A stretch of DNA of 35,929 nt from NCBI GenBank assembly GCA_947474005.1, contig CANJHI010000040.1, positions 1 to 35,929 on the forward strand, read 5' to 3'. Source of the DNA: Alphaproteobacteria bacterium (GTDB taxonomy: Bacteria; Pseudomonadota; Alphaproteobacteria; Reyranellales; Reyranellaceae). The translations under genes and the position numbers were made by a program. Numbering within the stretch: position 1 is the stretch's first letter; every line of letters begins with the position of its first letter. Below the pieces are notes generated by a model. It searched no databases. It was not told where the DNA came from and saw only the letters and a list, made by a program, of their open reading frames with translations. Positions 24,480 through 32,583 of the stretch are shown piece by piece.

Positions 24480-24953
24480 TTGGCTCAGATTACCAAAGCG
24501 CATCACACAGGAATTTCTGTAAAGTCGTTGCGAGAATCAACCAAATTTTATAAGGAGCTTCTCGGGTTTGAAGAAGTGTTTTCCTGGAATCCACAAGCAG
24601 AGTACATAGGCGTATTGACCGGCTATCCGGATGTAGACCTTAACGCTACGATTTTAAAAATGCCTGGAGTAGATGTTTTCTTAGAACTACTTGAATATGG
24701 AAATGTGGATTTGAAGGACATAGATCATGGAAATGCCAACCCAGGTATCGCCCACATTGCTTTTTTTGTGGATGATGTTGACGAATGGTTCAAAGAATTA
24801 ACTGAAAAAGGCGTAAAAAGTGTTTCTGCTCCTGTAACTCCAACCATTGGTCCAAACAAGGGCGGACGTGCGATTTACATGATAGATCCAGATGGTGTTC
24901 GGGTGGAGTTGATTCAAAGTTCAAAGTCATTTGGCGAATATAAGGGCGAGTGA
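24480..24953 (+). CDS. VOC-superfamily (glyoxalase-like) metalloprotein
   Basis: This 157-residue protein has two beta-alpha-beta modules of the vicinal oxygen chelate fold: AHHTGISVKSLRESTKFYKELLGF at the start and GIAHIAFFVDDVDEWFKELTEKGV near residue 89. Likely metal ligands are H9, E69 or E72 (FLELLEY), H92 and E143 (VELIQ). Relatives include methylmalonyl-CoA epimerase, lactoylglutathione lyase and ring-cleavage dioxygenases. An epimerase or isomerase step would fit. TTG start with GAAGGGGG upstream. First gene of the operon that includes the CatC-like and E1 genes. Confidence 0.85.
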   Translation: MAQITKAHHTGISVKSLRESTKFYKELLGFEEVFSWNPQAEYIGVLTGYPDVDLNATILKMPGVDVFLELLEYGNVDLKDIDHGNANPGIAHIAFFVDDVDEWFKELTEKGVKSVSAPVTPTIGPNKGGRAIYMIDPDGVRVELIQSSKSFGEYKGE

Positions 24954-24957
24954 AGTT

Positions 24958-25254
24958 ATGGAATTTATGGTTTTGATAAAGAACACTTTTCCGCCTGACG
25001 GAGACAAAGAATTATTGGCCACACTAGCTAAAGCAGAAAGTGCTCGTGCGAATGTGCTTGCCGATGAAGGTGTAATTAAGAAAATATGGCGCCGAACTGG
25101 TCAAAAATCTAATGTTGGTATTTGGGTTGCTCCTGATGCAACACAATTGCACGCAGCGATTTCAAGTTTGCCATTCTTCCCATGGCTCGAAATAGAAATT
25201 TGGCCTTTAGCAGAACATCCAAACGATCCGAAGAGATATGGTGAAATCAAATGA
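24958..25254 (+). CDS. muconolactone isomerase-like small protein
   Basis: This 98-residue protein has the muconolactone delta-isomerase (CatC) pattern: MEFMVLIKNTFPPD at the start, IKKIWRRTGQKSNVGIWVAPDATQLHAAISSLPFFPW in the middle, and the C-terminal WPLAEHPNDP. ATG 24958 lies just after the VOC stop; an earlier in-frame codon would overlap that gene. It ends in an ATGA overlap with the E1 beta gene. No aromatic-degradation genes are present, so an isomerisation of a sugar-derived lactone or enol is more likely than muconolactone. That is inference. Confidence 0.8.
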   Translation: MEFMVLIKNTFPPDGDKELLATLAKAESARANVLADEGVIKKIWRRTGQKSNVGIWVAPDATQLHAAISSLPFFPWLEIEIWPLAEHPNDPKRYGEIK

Positions 25255-26258
25255 CCGTTATGCGGACACGCCAAGCAGTTATTCAAGCGCTTTCTGATGA
25301 AATGGAAAGTGACCCAACGGTTTTCCTAATGGGAGAAGATATTGGATCTGGTGGGCCATTTAAAGCCACTGAAGGATTGATTGAAAAATTTGGTGATACT
25401 CGAGTAATTGACACACCTATTTCTGAAATGGCGTTTCTCGGTGCTGGAGTTGGCGCTGCAGCTATGGGTATGCGGCCTGTGGTTGAAATGATGTTTATTG
25501 AATTCATTGGAGTCGCCCTAGATCAACTTACAACGCAGGGAGCTTTCTTTAGATATCTATCTCGCGGTGCATATCAAGTGCCTTTAACGATTCGAGCAGC
25601 TGCAGGTGCAGGTATGGGATTTGGATGCCAACATTCTCAAATTTTAGATCAGTGGTTTAGAGGTAATGCTGGAATTAGTTTAGTAATTCCTTCAAGTCCA
25701 CAATCTATGTATGGCCTTCTCAGAAGTGCGATCAGGAGTAATGACCCAGTTGTAATTCTTGAGCACAAAGGTCTTTACGGCGAGCGAGGTGATGTAATTA
25801 CTGGCGAGGCTGGAATTATTCCAATCGGCCAAGCACGCACAGTTACCGAAGGATCAGATGTAACCATCGTTGCAATTGGCAGCACTGTTTTAACCGCTAA
25901 AGCTGCGCTCGAATCTCAATCTGAATGGTCTGCAGAAATTATTGATTTACAAACCTTGATTCCTTGGGACAAATCAGCAGTGATGAAATCAGTGGCAAAA
26001 ACCGGCAGACTTGTTGTCATTGAAGAAAGCTCATACTCAGGTGGGTGGGGCGCAGAGATTTGTTCTGAAGTTGTAACAAAATTGTGGGGACAATTGAAAA
26101 CTCCTCCTCATAGAATTACATCACCAGATGCGCCAATCCCATATGCGCAAGAACTAGAAAAGAGATATTTACCAAGCTCTGACTATGTTGTTTCACAAAT
26201 AAATGAGCTTTTAAAAACTGGTAAAAGCCCCGCTGCTTGGTGGGAAGGAGCAAAATAA
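25251..26258 (+). CDS. 2-oxoacid dehydrogenase E1 component, beta subunit
   Basis: This 335-residue transketolase-like protein corresponds to E1 beta of branched-chain, pyruvate or acetoin dehydrogenases. Landmarks are RQAVIQALSDEMESDPTVFLMGEDIG, VIDTPISEMAFLGAGVGAAAMGMRPVVEMMF, GFGCQHSQ, VIPSSPQSMYGLL, and C-terminal EESSYSGGWGAEI with DAPIPYAQELEKRYLPS. It pairs with the E1 alpha gene through a TAATG overlap. The beta gene precedes alpha, the reverse of the usual order. No E2 acyltransferase or E3 gene follows. Confidence 0.93.
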   Translation: MTVMRTRQAVIQALSDEMESDPTVFLMGEDIGSGGPFKATEGLIEKFGDTRVIDTPISEMAFLGAGVGAAAMGMRPVVEMMFIEFIGVALDQLTTQGAFFRYLSRGAYQVPLTIRAAAGAGMGFGCQHSQILDQWFRGNAGISLVIPSSPQSMYGLLRSAIRSNDPVVILEHKGLYGERGDVITGEAGIIPIGQARTVTEGSDVTIVAIGSTVLTAKAALESQSEWSAEIIDLQTLIPWDKSAVMKSVAKTGRLVVIEESSYSGGWGAEICSEVVTKLWGQLKTPPHRITSPDAPIPYAQELEKRYLPSSDYVVSQINELLKTGKSPAAWWEGAK

Positions 26259-27241
26259 TGGTCACATCATTAACGCGCAGAGGTCAACTAAACACAGAGG
26301 TTGGCCGCTTAGAGCGAATGTTAGAAATTCGCGCAGTAGAAGAAAGCATTCAGACTCTATATAACGATGGACATGTACGCGGGAGTACACACTTGGCAAA
26401 TGGACAGGAAGCAGTGTCCGTTGGAATTGCCAGCGTTTTAAGACCCACAGATGTGGTGACGTGCACTTATCGCGGACATGCAGCAGCACTCGCTCTTGGC
26501 GTTACTCCCGAAGGCGTTCTTGGTGAAATTTGTGGGCGAGTCATTGGTTGTTCAGGTGGAATCGGGGGCTCAATGCACTTGATGGATGCGAGTGTTGGGT
26601 TAATGCCAACATTTGCAATTGTTGGAGCTGGATTACCAGTTGCAGCCGGTGTTGCTCTTGCCGCAAAATTGAAAAATAATGATTCAGTTGCGCTAACAAT
26701 CTTTGGAGACGGATCAACAAATATTGGGGCATTCCATGAAACTTTGAATATGGCGAGCATTTTTAAACTGCCCGTCATATTTGTTATTGAAAACAATCTA
26801 TATGGTGAATACACACGCATTAATTTGAGCACACCGATATCAGATTTAGCTGATAGAGCTGATTCCTACGCGATGCGCAAGGAAATTGTGGATGGCCAAG
26901 ATGTCGATGCAATTATTAACGCAATTCAATCGGCGGTCGATTTTGCTCGAGCCGGAAATGGGCCATCACTGATTGAAGCTAAGACGTATCGCTACAGCGG
27001 GCATTCACGATCTGATCCAGCTACATATCGCACACCAGGTGAACTCGATGAGTGGAAAAAAAGAGATCCCCTAGATATAGCTGCTAACAAATTGATTTTA
27101 AAAGGCGAATTGAGTGAAGTGGACTTAGAAAAGATGAAGTCAGACATAGCTGATCGGGTTGCAGAAGCCATAAAAACAGTTTTGGCTAGCGACGGTCCCG
27201 AATTGAGCACACTGATGCAACACGTGAGCGCGAAAGGTTGA
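26258..27241 (+). CDS. 2-oxoacid dehydrogenase E1 component, alpha subunit
   Basis: This 327-residue thiamine diphosphate enzyme subunit has the TPP motif GDGSTNIGAFHETLNMASIFKLPVIFVIENN at about 150-180, YRGHAAALALG near 71, SGGIGGSMHLMD near 99-110, and the phosphorylation-loop-like YRYSGHSRSDPATYRTPGE. ATG 26258 overlaps the E1 beta stop and is preceded by GGAAGGAG. With E1 beta it should decarboxylate a 2-oxo acid and reductively acylate a lipoyl domain. The only lipoyl protein in the window is at 16817-17053. The 2-oxo acid is probably a sugar-derived keto-deoxy acid, by context. Confidence 0.93.
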   Translation: MVTSLTRRGQLNTEVGRLERMLEIRAVEESIQTLYNDGHVRGSTHLANGQEAVSVGIASVLRPTDVVTCTYRGHAAALALGVTPEGVLGEICGRVIGCSGGIGGSMHLMDASVGLMPTFAIVGAGLPVAAGVALAAKLKNNDSVALTIFGDGSTNIGAFHETLNMASIFKLPVIFVIENNLYGEYTRINLSTPISDLADRADSYAMRKEIVDGQDVDAIINAIQSAVDFARAGNGPSLIEAKTYRYSGHSRSDPATYRTPGELDEWKKRDPLDIAANKLILKGELSEVDLEKMKSDIADRVAEAIKTVLASDGPELSTLMQHVSAKG

Positions 27242-27248
27242 TTTAGAA

Positions 27249-28046
27249 ATGAGTGATTCTGATGTAGTTCCAGCAGGGTATGCCTCCACTCTTTTTGATT
27301 TAAGGGATCGAGTAGCAGTGGTGACCGGCGGCGGTAGTGGTCTAGGAGCCGCAATTGCTATTGGTTACGCGCAAGTAGGTGTAAAAGTAGCGTTATTGGA
27401 TGTAAACACTGATGGAATGAGCGAGACTGAGTCAATAATTAATTCGCAAGGTGGAAATGTAAAGAGTTTCAAATGCGACGTGACTTCAAAAGAAGACCTG
27501 ACATCAACCTCATTAAAAATATTAGAGAGTTTTTCAAGGGTAGATATTTTGGTCAATAGTGCGGGGACGGCTTTTCGCAGTCCAGCAGAAGATTTTCCAG
27601 AAGATAAATTAGATTTTATTTTGAATCTAAATTTAAAAGGAACATATTTAGCTGGGCAGGTTTTTGGCAACATTATGTTAAAGCAACAAAAGGGCAGCAT
27701 TATAAATATTGCTTCAATTGGTGGCTTTAATGCATACCCACTAGCAAGTGCATATTTGGCGTCAAAAGGTGGAGTTGTTCAATTAACAAAGTCATTTGCT
27801 TTGGAGTGGGGAACACGAGGAGTAAGAGTTAATGGGATCGGTCCAACTTTAATGGACTCTCCACTTACTAAAAAAGCCGCCACAACTACATCCATTACAG
27901 CTGATTTCATCAAAGGCAGAATGCTTAGAGACCGTTTAGGTTTGCCAAGAGAATTAGTTGGAGCCGCAATTTTCTTGGGAAGTGATGCATCTGTATTGGT
28001 AAATGGTCACACCATCATGTGTGACGATGGATATCTGATTGCTTAA
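27249..28046 (+). CDS. short-chain dehydrogenase/reductase
   Basis: This 265-residue classical SDR has TGGGSGLG at 26-33, NSAG near 103, Ser156, and YLASK (169-173) as catalytic set, then VRVNGIGPTLMDSPL. Its C-terminus HTIMCDDGYLIA is close to the usual VDGG ending. Asp51 at the end of beta 2 (LLDVNTD) favours NAD over NADP. It sits seven bases after E1 alpha and three bases before the second dehydratase gene. It probably oxidises a hydroxyl of the sugar acid or its keto-deoxy product. Confidence 0.9.
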   Translation: MSDSDVVPAGYASTLFDLRDRVAVVTGGGSGLGAAIAIGYAQVGVKVALLDVNTDGMSETESIINSQGGNVKSFKCDVTSKEDLTSTSLKILESFSRVDILVNSAGTAFRSPAEDFPEDKLDFILNLNLKGTYLAGQVFGNIMLKQQKGSIINIASIGGFNAYPLASAYLASKGGVVQLTKSFALEWGTRGVRVNGIGPTLMDSPLTKKAATTTSITADFIKGRMLRDRLGLPRELVGAAIFLGSDASVLVNGHTIMCDDGYLIA

Positions 28047-28049
28047 TAC

Positions 28050-29201
28050 ATGAAAATCACAAAAGTAAGTGTCGCAACGATCAATCACATCTTGCCGGTC
28101 CCAATTATTTATGGCAATTGGATTATGGACCATCGAGAATTTGCACTTGTACGTGTGGATTTAGCGGATGGAACTGCAGGATTTGCCTATGGTTTGACTC
28201 GGGATGGTCCAATAAGCGCCATCGTGCATCGCTCGATTGCACCTTGTTATGAGGGTAAAGAGCTATCTGACCCTAGTGAATTATTTTATGGTGCGCTTTG
28301 GACAAACCATGCAGTTCATGCTGCCGGAATAGGAATGCGCGCTCTTTCTTTGGTTGATATTGCTTGCTGGGATGCATTGGCTCGAATTACGAACAAATCA
28401 TTTCAGGAATTACTTGGAGGAGAACTTTGTGATTTGCCCGCGACAGCGATAGTTGGCTATCCACCCACCATGCAACCAGATGAACTTGTTAACCAGATAA
28501 AAGATTTGCAGAAAAAGGGATGGAATAGATTTAAAATTCCTATTTCTCCAGATCTTGAACTATCTGAAGCACGTTTGAGAGCGGCACGAGAAGCTGCACC
28601 AACTGATTGGGTAGGCTTTGATATTAATATGGTCTTAAGATCAAGTGAAGCTGTGCTTGATTTTGAAAAACGAATTAGAGATTTAAATCTTGGCTGGATT
28701 GAAGATGTAGTCCCACCCGGTGATGCAGGAATGGTAGCTAGAGTGAGAGCCGGATCGAAAACTCCAGTTGCAATGGGCGATGAGCAAGGTGGTTCGTATC
28801 ATCCAGAGGCACTTCTGACAGCAAATGCTGTGGACATAATCAGAGTTGATGCAACAACCAACGGGGGAGTGACTGGTTTAAAAAAGTCATTAGAACGTGC
28901 GCGTGAAGCCCAAGTTAAAGTTTCACCACACATGTTTCCGCATCTGCACTCGCGACTACTTCCTATTTTCGGCTTTAAAGATGTACCAATTGAGTGGGGA
29001 ATTCCTGGCACGGGTGTGCACCCAATGGATGATGGTCTGGAACAACCTGTTATTGAAAACGGGATGATGAAGCCTCTTACGACCTCTGTGGGCCTTGGCA
29101 AACTCGTAGATTACGAATGGATAACAAAACAGCAGGTTACTGATCAGTTAGGCGCACTGGAGCAAATTCCGACCGCTTGCCTCAAGGAAAATCTCCCCTA
29201 A
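28050..29201 (+). CDS. enolase-superfamily acid-sugar dehydratase, copy 2
   Basis: This 383-residue paralogue of the protein at 21496 shares blocks such as YGNWIMDHREF, GLTRDGP, ATAIVGYPP, MGDEQGG and VPIEWGIPGTGVHP. Active-site residues are K162 (RFKIPIS), D191 (GFDINM), E218 (WIEDVVPP), E245 (GDEQGG), D267 and H294 in SPHMFPHLHS. It ends the VOC-E1 operon. Two such enzymes in one regulon suggest two stereoisomeric sugar acids or two successive dehydrations. The substrate cannot be read from sequence. Confidence 0.9.
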   Translation: MKITKVSVATINHILPVPIIYGNWIMDHREFALVRVDLADGTAGFAYGLTRDGPISAIVHRSIAPCYEGKELSDPSELFYGALWTNHAVHAAGIGMRALSLVDIACWDALARITNKSFQELLGGELCDLPATAIVGYPPTMQPDELVNQIKDLQKKGWNRFKIPISPDLELSEARLRAAREAAPTDWVGFDINMVLRSSEAVLDFEKRIRDLNLGWIEDVVPPGDAGMVARVRAGSKTPVAMGDEQGGSYHPEALLTANAVDIIRVDATTNGGVTGLKKSLERAREAQVKVSPHMFPHLHSRLLPIFGFKDVPIEWGIPGTGVHPMDDGLEQPVIENGMMKPLTTSVGLGKLVDYEWITKQQVTDQLGALEQIPTACLKENLP

Positions 29202-29216
29202 AGACGCCAAATTGCT

Positions 29217-29257
29217 TTAGTCAAACGCTTGACTTGGCTCTCATGTAGGTCTAATTT
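29217..29257 (+). promoter_or_regulatory. LacI-type operator 3 with promoter of the transporter operon
   Basis: AGTCAA (29219-29224), ACGC and TTGACT (29229-29234) form a shorter version of the operator with a central CG. TTGACT is again the -35; TAATTT (29252-29257) follows after 17 bases. A start near 29264 gives a leader of about 78 bases to the ATG at 29342. Confidence 0.75.
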
Positions 29258-29341
29258 GCATTTACTACAGGCCAGTCAGATTAACCCCAGGGATTGGCTG
29301 ACCTAGTAATTGCACAATTAACCTCAGACATAGGAGCGAAA

Positions 29342-30766
29342 ATGAAGGATAAAGTCAGAGCACACGCCACTGACTCCAGTGACAATGGCGTCAATCGTAG
29401 AGATTTCCTTAAAGTTGGAGCAGCAGCAGCTGCAGTTGCCGGTGCAAGTTCTGTGGGTATGGCTGAGTCAGCATCTGCAGCTGCATACAACCCAAAGAAA
29501 TTTGCAGGAACGACTGTAAAAATTCTATTGGTGGATGGCGAAAGAGATCAAGAAGGTATTAAAGACAAGATCTCTTACATTCAAAAGACACACGGTATAA
29601 AAGTTGAAGTAACTGCCTTAGCACTTGGAGCACAGTTAGAAAAAATTCAATCTGTTTTGCGTGCGTCAACTTCAGAGTATGACATTATCGACAACTTGGG
29701 TTTTACAGTTTCAGGAGTTGTTGGCGGCGGATTGTTTACAAAACTAAATGACTACATTGCCAACAAGGAATTAACTGCTCCAACTTACAATTACCCAGCA
29801 GATTTTCCTGCAGGCCAACTCGATTACACAAGTCGTTACGATGTTGCCAATAACAAATTTGGCGGTAAAGATGTTTACCTAATTCCTGGAATGCACTCTG
29901 GTTCTGTAATTATGTTCTACCGCAAGGATTTGTTATCTGCCGCAGGAATTCCTGTTCCAAAGAGCTGGGATGACTATATTGATGCTGCACGTAAATTGAA
30001 TACAGGTGGAGTTTCAGGAACAACCATGATTGCTGCAAATGATGTGTCGCTTATTTTGGTTGACTGGTATGCCCGCTTTGCATCAATGGGCGGAAAATTA
30101 ATGTCTGGTACGCCAGGTGCTAAGAATTACAAGCCAAATTTGAACGGTGCTACAGCTGTTCGTGCCGTTCAACACATGATTGATTGTGCTGAAGTGTCAC
30201 CTAAGGGTGTTGGCTCATTTGGCTTCACTGAATCAGTTGATGCTTTCTCACGTGGTGACGTAGCGCTGATGTTGTGCTGGTCAACAATTGCTGGATCAGC
30301 TTTCAACCCAGCGACATCAAAGGTAGCTTCAAAAATTGGCGCAGTTCAGATTCCTGGAGATGCCAATACAACTGGCCGCCCTATTCGTGGAGGTTGGGGA
30401 CTTGGTATTCCAAAGAATCTTCCAAAGAAGCGCAAGGATGCCGCCTGGATGGTAATGCAGTACATCACTAGTGCTTCATTCGATAAGTATCAAATGGATA
30501 ACTACCAGACAGATCCAAATCGTCGCAGCACTTATGCTGATGCTGCACTCAACAAGAAGTTCCCATATTTGAAAGTGGCGGGACAGGCCATGGAAAATGC
30601 AAAGATGCTGGATGTTGCTTTGATTCCAGAATGCTTCGAGCTCGTCGGCGAAGCGGCACGCGAATTCAACCTAGCAATAATTGGAAGTCAAACCGCTAAG
30701 CAAGCATGTGCAAATGCTCAAGCTTCATGGGAAAAAATCCTGAAGCGCGCTGGACACCTAGCATAA
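29342..30766 (+). CDS. sugar ABC transporter substrate-binding protein with Tat signal
   Basis: This 474-residue extracytoplasmic solute-binding protein is of the maltose/glycerol-3-phosphate type (family 1). Its N-terminus has a twin-arginine motif (NRRDFLKVG, arginines at 19-20), an alanine-rich hydrophobic stretch and a probable AESASA-AA cleavage region. No lipobox cysteine is present. Body motifs include PVPKSWDDYIDAARKLN and FSRGDVALMLCWSTIAGSAF. ATG 29342 has AGGAG upstream; an earlier in-frame start at 29294 lacks a ribosome site. It heads the transporter operon, followed by a stem-loop and two permease genes. Confidence 0.9.
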   Translation: MKDKVRAHATDSSDNGVNRRDFLKVGAAAAAVAGASSVGMAESASAAAYNPKKFAGTTVKILLVDGERDQEGIKDKISYIQKTHGIKVEVTALALGAQLEKIQSVLRASTSEYDIIDNLGFTVSGVVGGGLFTKLNDYIANKELTAPTYNYPADFPAGQLDYTSRYDVANNKFGGKDVYLIPGMHSGSVIMFYRKDLLSAAGIPVPKSWDDYIDAARKLNTGGVSGTTMIAANDVSLILVDWYARFASMGGKLMSGTPGAKNYKPNLNGATAVRAVQHMIDCAEVSPKGVGSFGFTESVDAFSRGDVALMLCWSTIAGSAFNPATSKVASKIGAVQIPGDANTTGRPIRGGWGLGIPKNLPKKRKDAAWMVMQYITSASFDKYQMDNYQTDPNRRSTYADAALNKKFPYLKVAGQAMENAKMLDVALIPECFELVGEAAREFNLAIIGSQTAKQACANAQASWEKILKRAGHLA

Positions 30767-30778
30767 ATAACTAAGGTA

Positions 30779-30821
30779 GTTAACGGACTCTCCATCATTT
30801 GGAGAGTCCGTTAACTTCTTG
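30779..30821 (+). terminator. stem-loop between binding-protein and permease genes (attenuating terminator)
   Basis: A perfect 15-bp stem (30779-30793 with 30801-30815) surrounds a 7-base loop and is followed by TTCTTG, a weak T tract. Such structures commonly lower permease expression relative to the binding protein, or protect the upstream mRNA. Confidence 0.75.
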
Positions 30822-30847
30822 TAACTGAAGACTGAGGGATAACTAAA

Positions 30848-31732
30848 ATTTCAAATTCAAAAAGTTTTCTGTTAAAACATGAGACTAAAACCCTAATTGG
30901 CCCTGCAATTGTTTACCTGGGGCTTTTTTCTGTATTTCCATTACTTTACAGTTTAGGAATCTCATTTTTCGAATTTGATCGAGTTGCAGGCAAGTGGAAT
31001 TTTCTGGGATTGGGTAATTATAAAGAAATCCTTTCGGATAAAGTTTTCTGGAGTTCCATTCTTGTAACTGGAGTGATGGTTGGTGTTGCATTAATAGTTG
31101 AAGTAGTTGCTGGTGTGTCATTGGCAATCTTTTTTGGTCAAAAACTTAGAGGTTCCAAATTTGTTAGGGCAATTTTGATTACACCAATGATTCTCAACCC
31201 TGTGGTGGTTGGCCTTATGTGGAGAGCTCTACTAAATCCACAATGGGGTCTATTCAATTGGTTCATAGGAGTTTTTGGTGTAGACAATCCGCCAATTTGG
31301 CTATCCGATCCGAAATGGACCCTGTGGACCCTGATATTTGTTGATGTTTGGCAGTGGACACCATTCATATTTGTAGTTGTTTTTGCTCGATATCAAGCAC
31401 TGCCAATGGATGTATTTGAATCTGCTCGTGTTGATGGAGCATCACCTTTAAAAATTATTCGATACATAACTCTACCCCTGGTTTCATCAGCAGTTGTTTT
31501 TGCCGCAATATTTAGAGGGATCGATTCATTTAGAACTTTTGATTTAGTTTATGGGCTAACTTTTGGTGGACCAGGGCGGTCGACAACAACCTTAAGTTTC
31601 TATTCATTTGAAAATGGTTTTGTGTATTACAGGTATGGATTCGCTTCGGCACTTTCCTACATCATGGTAATTATGGCAACTATTGGATTTTCTGTTCTTT
31701 TAAAATGGATTCCGGTCAGGAGAAGTCATTAA
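30848..31732 (+). CDS. sugar ABC transporter permease (MalF/UgpA type)
   Basis: This membrane protein of about 295 residues has six helices. The frame is open well upstream of the first standard start codon, and the upstream part encodes IGPAIVYLGLFSVFPLLYSLGISFFEFD, the proper first helix, so the true start must precede 30890. No ATG, GTG or TTG is available there. GAGGG at 30834-30838 is nine bases before an ATT at 30848, which I take as probable start. The EAA loop reads ESARVDGASPLKIIRYITLPL. It abuts the second permease gene. Confidence 0.85.
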   Translation: MSNSKSFLLKHETKTLIGPAIVYLGLFSVFPLLYSLGISFFEFDRVAGKWNFLGLGNYKEILSDKVFWSSILVTGVMVGVALIVEVVAGVSLAIFFGQKLRGSKFVRAILITPMILNPVVVGLMWRALLNPQWGLFNWFIGVFGVDNPPIWLSDPKWTLWTLIFVDVWQWTPFIFVVVFARYQALPMDVFESARVDGASPLKIIRYITLPLVSSAVVFAAIFRGIDSFRTFDLVYGLTFGGPGRSTTTLSFYSFENGFVYYRYGFASALSYIMVIMATIGFSVLLKWIPVRRSH

Positions 31733-32572
31733 ATGACAACGTTATCTAGGGTGGCCAGTAAATCAGTTTCGTATGTAACTCTTGTAGTTATTGCCATTAT
31801 TGGAGTTTTTCCAATTGCATATCTATTCTTACTTTCGACAAAAAGAAGAATCGATATTGGGGACGTTCCTCCTTCACTCAAAATTGAGTGGTCAGTAGTC
31901 GTTGAAAATTATAAAGAAGTTCTATTCGAGAGAAGTTATATTTCAAGCACAATAAATACTTTAATCATCACTTCAGTTGTTGTGGTACTTTCACTAATAA
32001 TTGGAACACCTGCCGCTTACACTCTCTCGCGCCTTAAAATAAAAGGATCAGAGCGCATTTCAACAACTATTTTAAGTTTAAGATTTATGCCTCCTGTTGC
32101 AGTTGCAGTACCCATATTGCTAAGTATGCGATTTTTACACGTCGCTAATACTCGAATTGGTTTGATTATTCCTTACGTGGCGTTCTCGCTCCCACTAGTT
32201 ATTTGGATCCTCATTGGATTTTTTGATGAAATTCCAACCGAAATTGATGAAGCAGCCGAAATAGATGGTGCAAATAAATGGCGCACATTGCTGCAGGTTC
32301 TTCTGCCATTGGTCCGACCCGGGATAGTTGTTGCAGGCATTTTTGCCGCTATATTTATTTGGAATGAATTCTTGATAGGAATGTATGTCATTGACTCTGA
32401 AGCGCTAAAAACAGTCCCAATTGCAGACGCAGGTCTAATTAGTGCACAACGGCCAATTGATTGGAATGTTGCTGCAACAGTCGGTGTGGTTACATTAATT
32501 CCGCTCCTTATTGGATCAATGGCAATACAAAAACACATAGTTCAAGGAATCACTGCCGGAGCAGTTAAATAA
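31733..32572 (+). CDS. sugar ABC transporter permease (MalG/UgpE type)
   Basis: This 279-residue six-helix permease has the EAA loop EAAEIDGANKWRTLLQVLLPLVRPG that contacts the ATPase. GVFPIAYLFLLSTKRR near the N-terminus and FAAIFIWNEFLIGMYVI are typical for the MalG type. The ATG directly follows the stop of the first permease gene. No ATPase gene occurs in this operon or elsewhere in the window, so the transporter must use an ATPase encoded elsewhere. Confidence 0.92.
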   Translation: MTTLSRVASKSVSYVTLVVIAIIGVFPIAYLFLLSTKRRIDIGDVPPSLKIEWSVVVENYKEVLFERSYISSTINTLIITSVVVVLSLIIGTPAAYTLSRLKIKGSERISTTILSLRFMPPVAVAVPILLSMRFLHVANTRIGLIIPYVAFSLPLVIWILIGFFDEIPTEIDEAAEIDGANKWRTLLQVLLPLVRPGIVVAGIFAAIFIWNEFLIGMYVIDSEALKTVPIADAGLISAQRPIDWNVAATVGVVTLIPLLIGSMAIQKHIVQGITAGAVK

Positions 32573-32583
32573 AAGGAGGAATA

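Noticed and set aside
26467..26832. Antisense open frame of 121 codons over E1 alpha
   Set aside because: Complementary to the conserved TPP-binding region; low-complexity composition and no ribosome site.
30779..30815. Palindrome after the binding-protein gene as another operator
   Set aside because: It lacks the AGTCAA/TTGACT core and has the long stem, short loop and position of an intra-operon terminator.
32173..32538. Antisense open frame of 121 codons over the second permease
   Set aside because: It mirrors the EAA-loop region of a clear permease; no independent coding signal.
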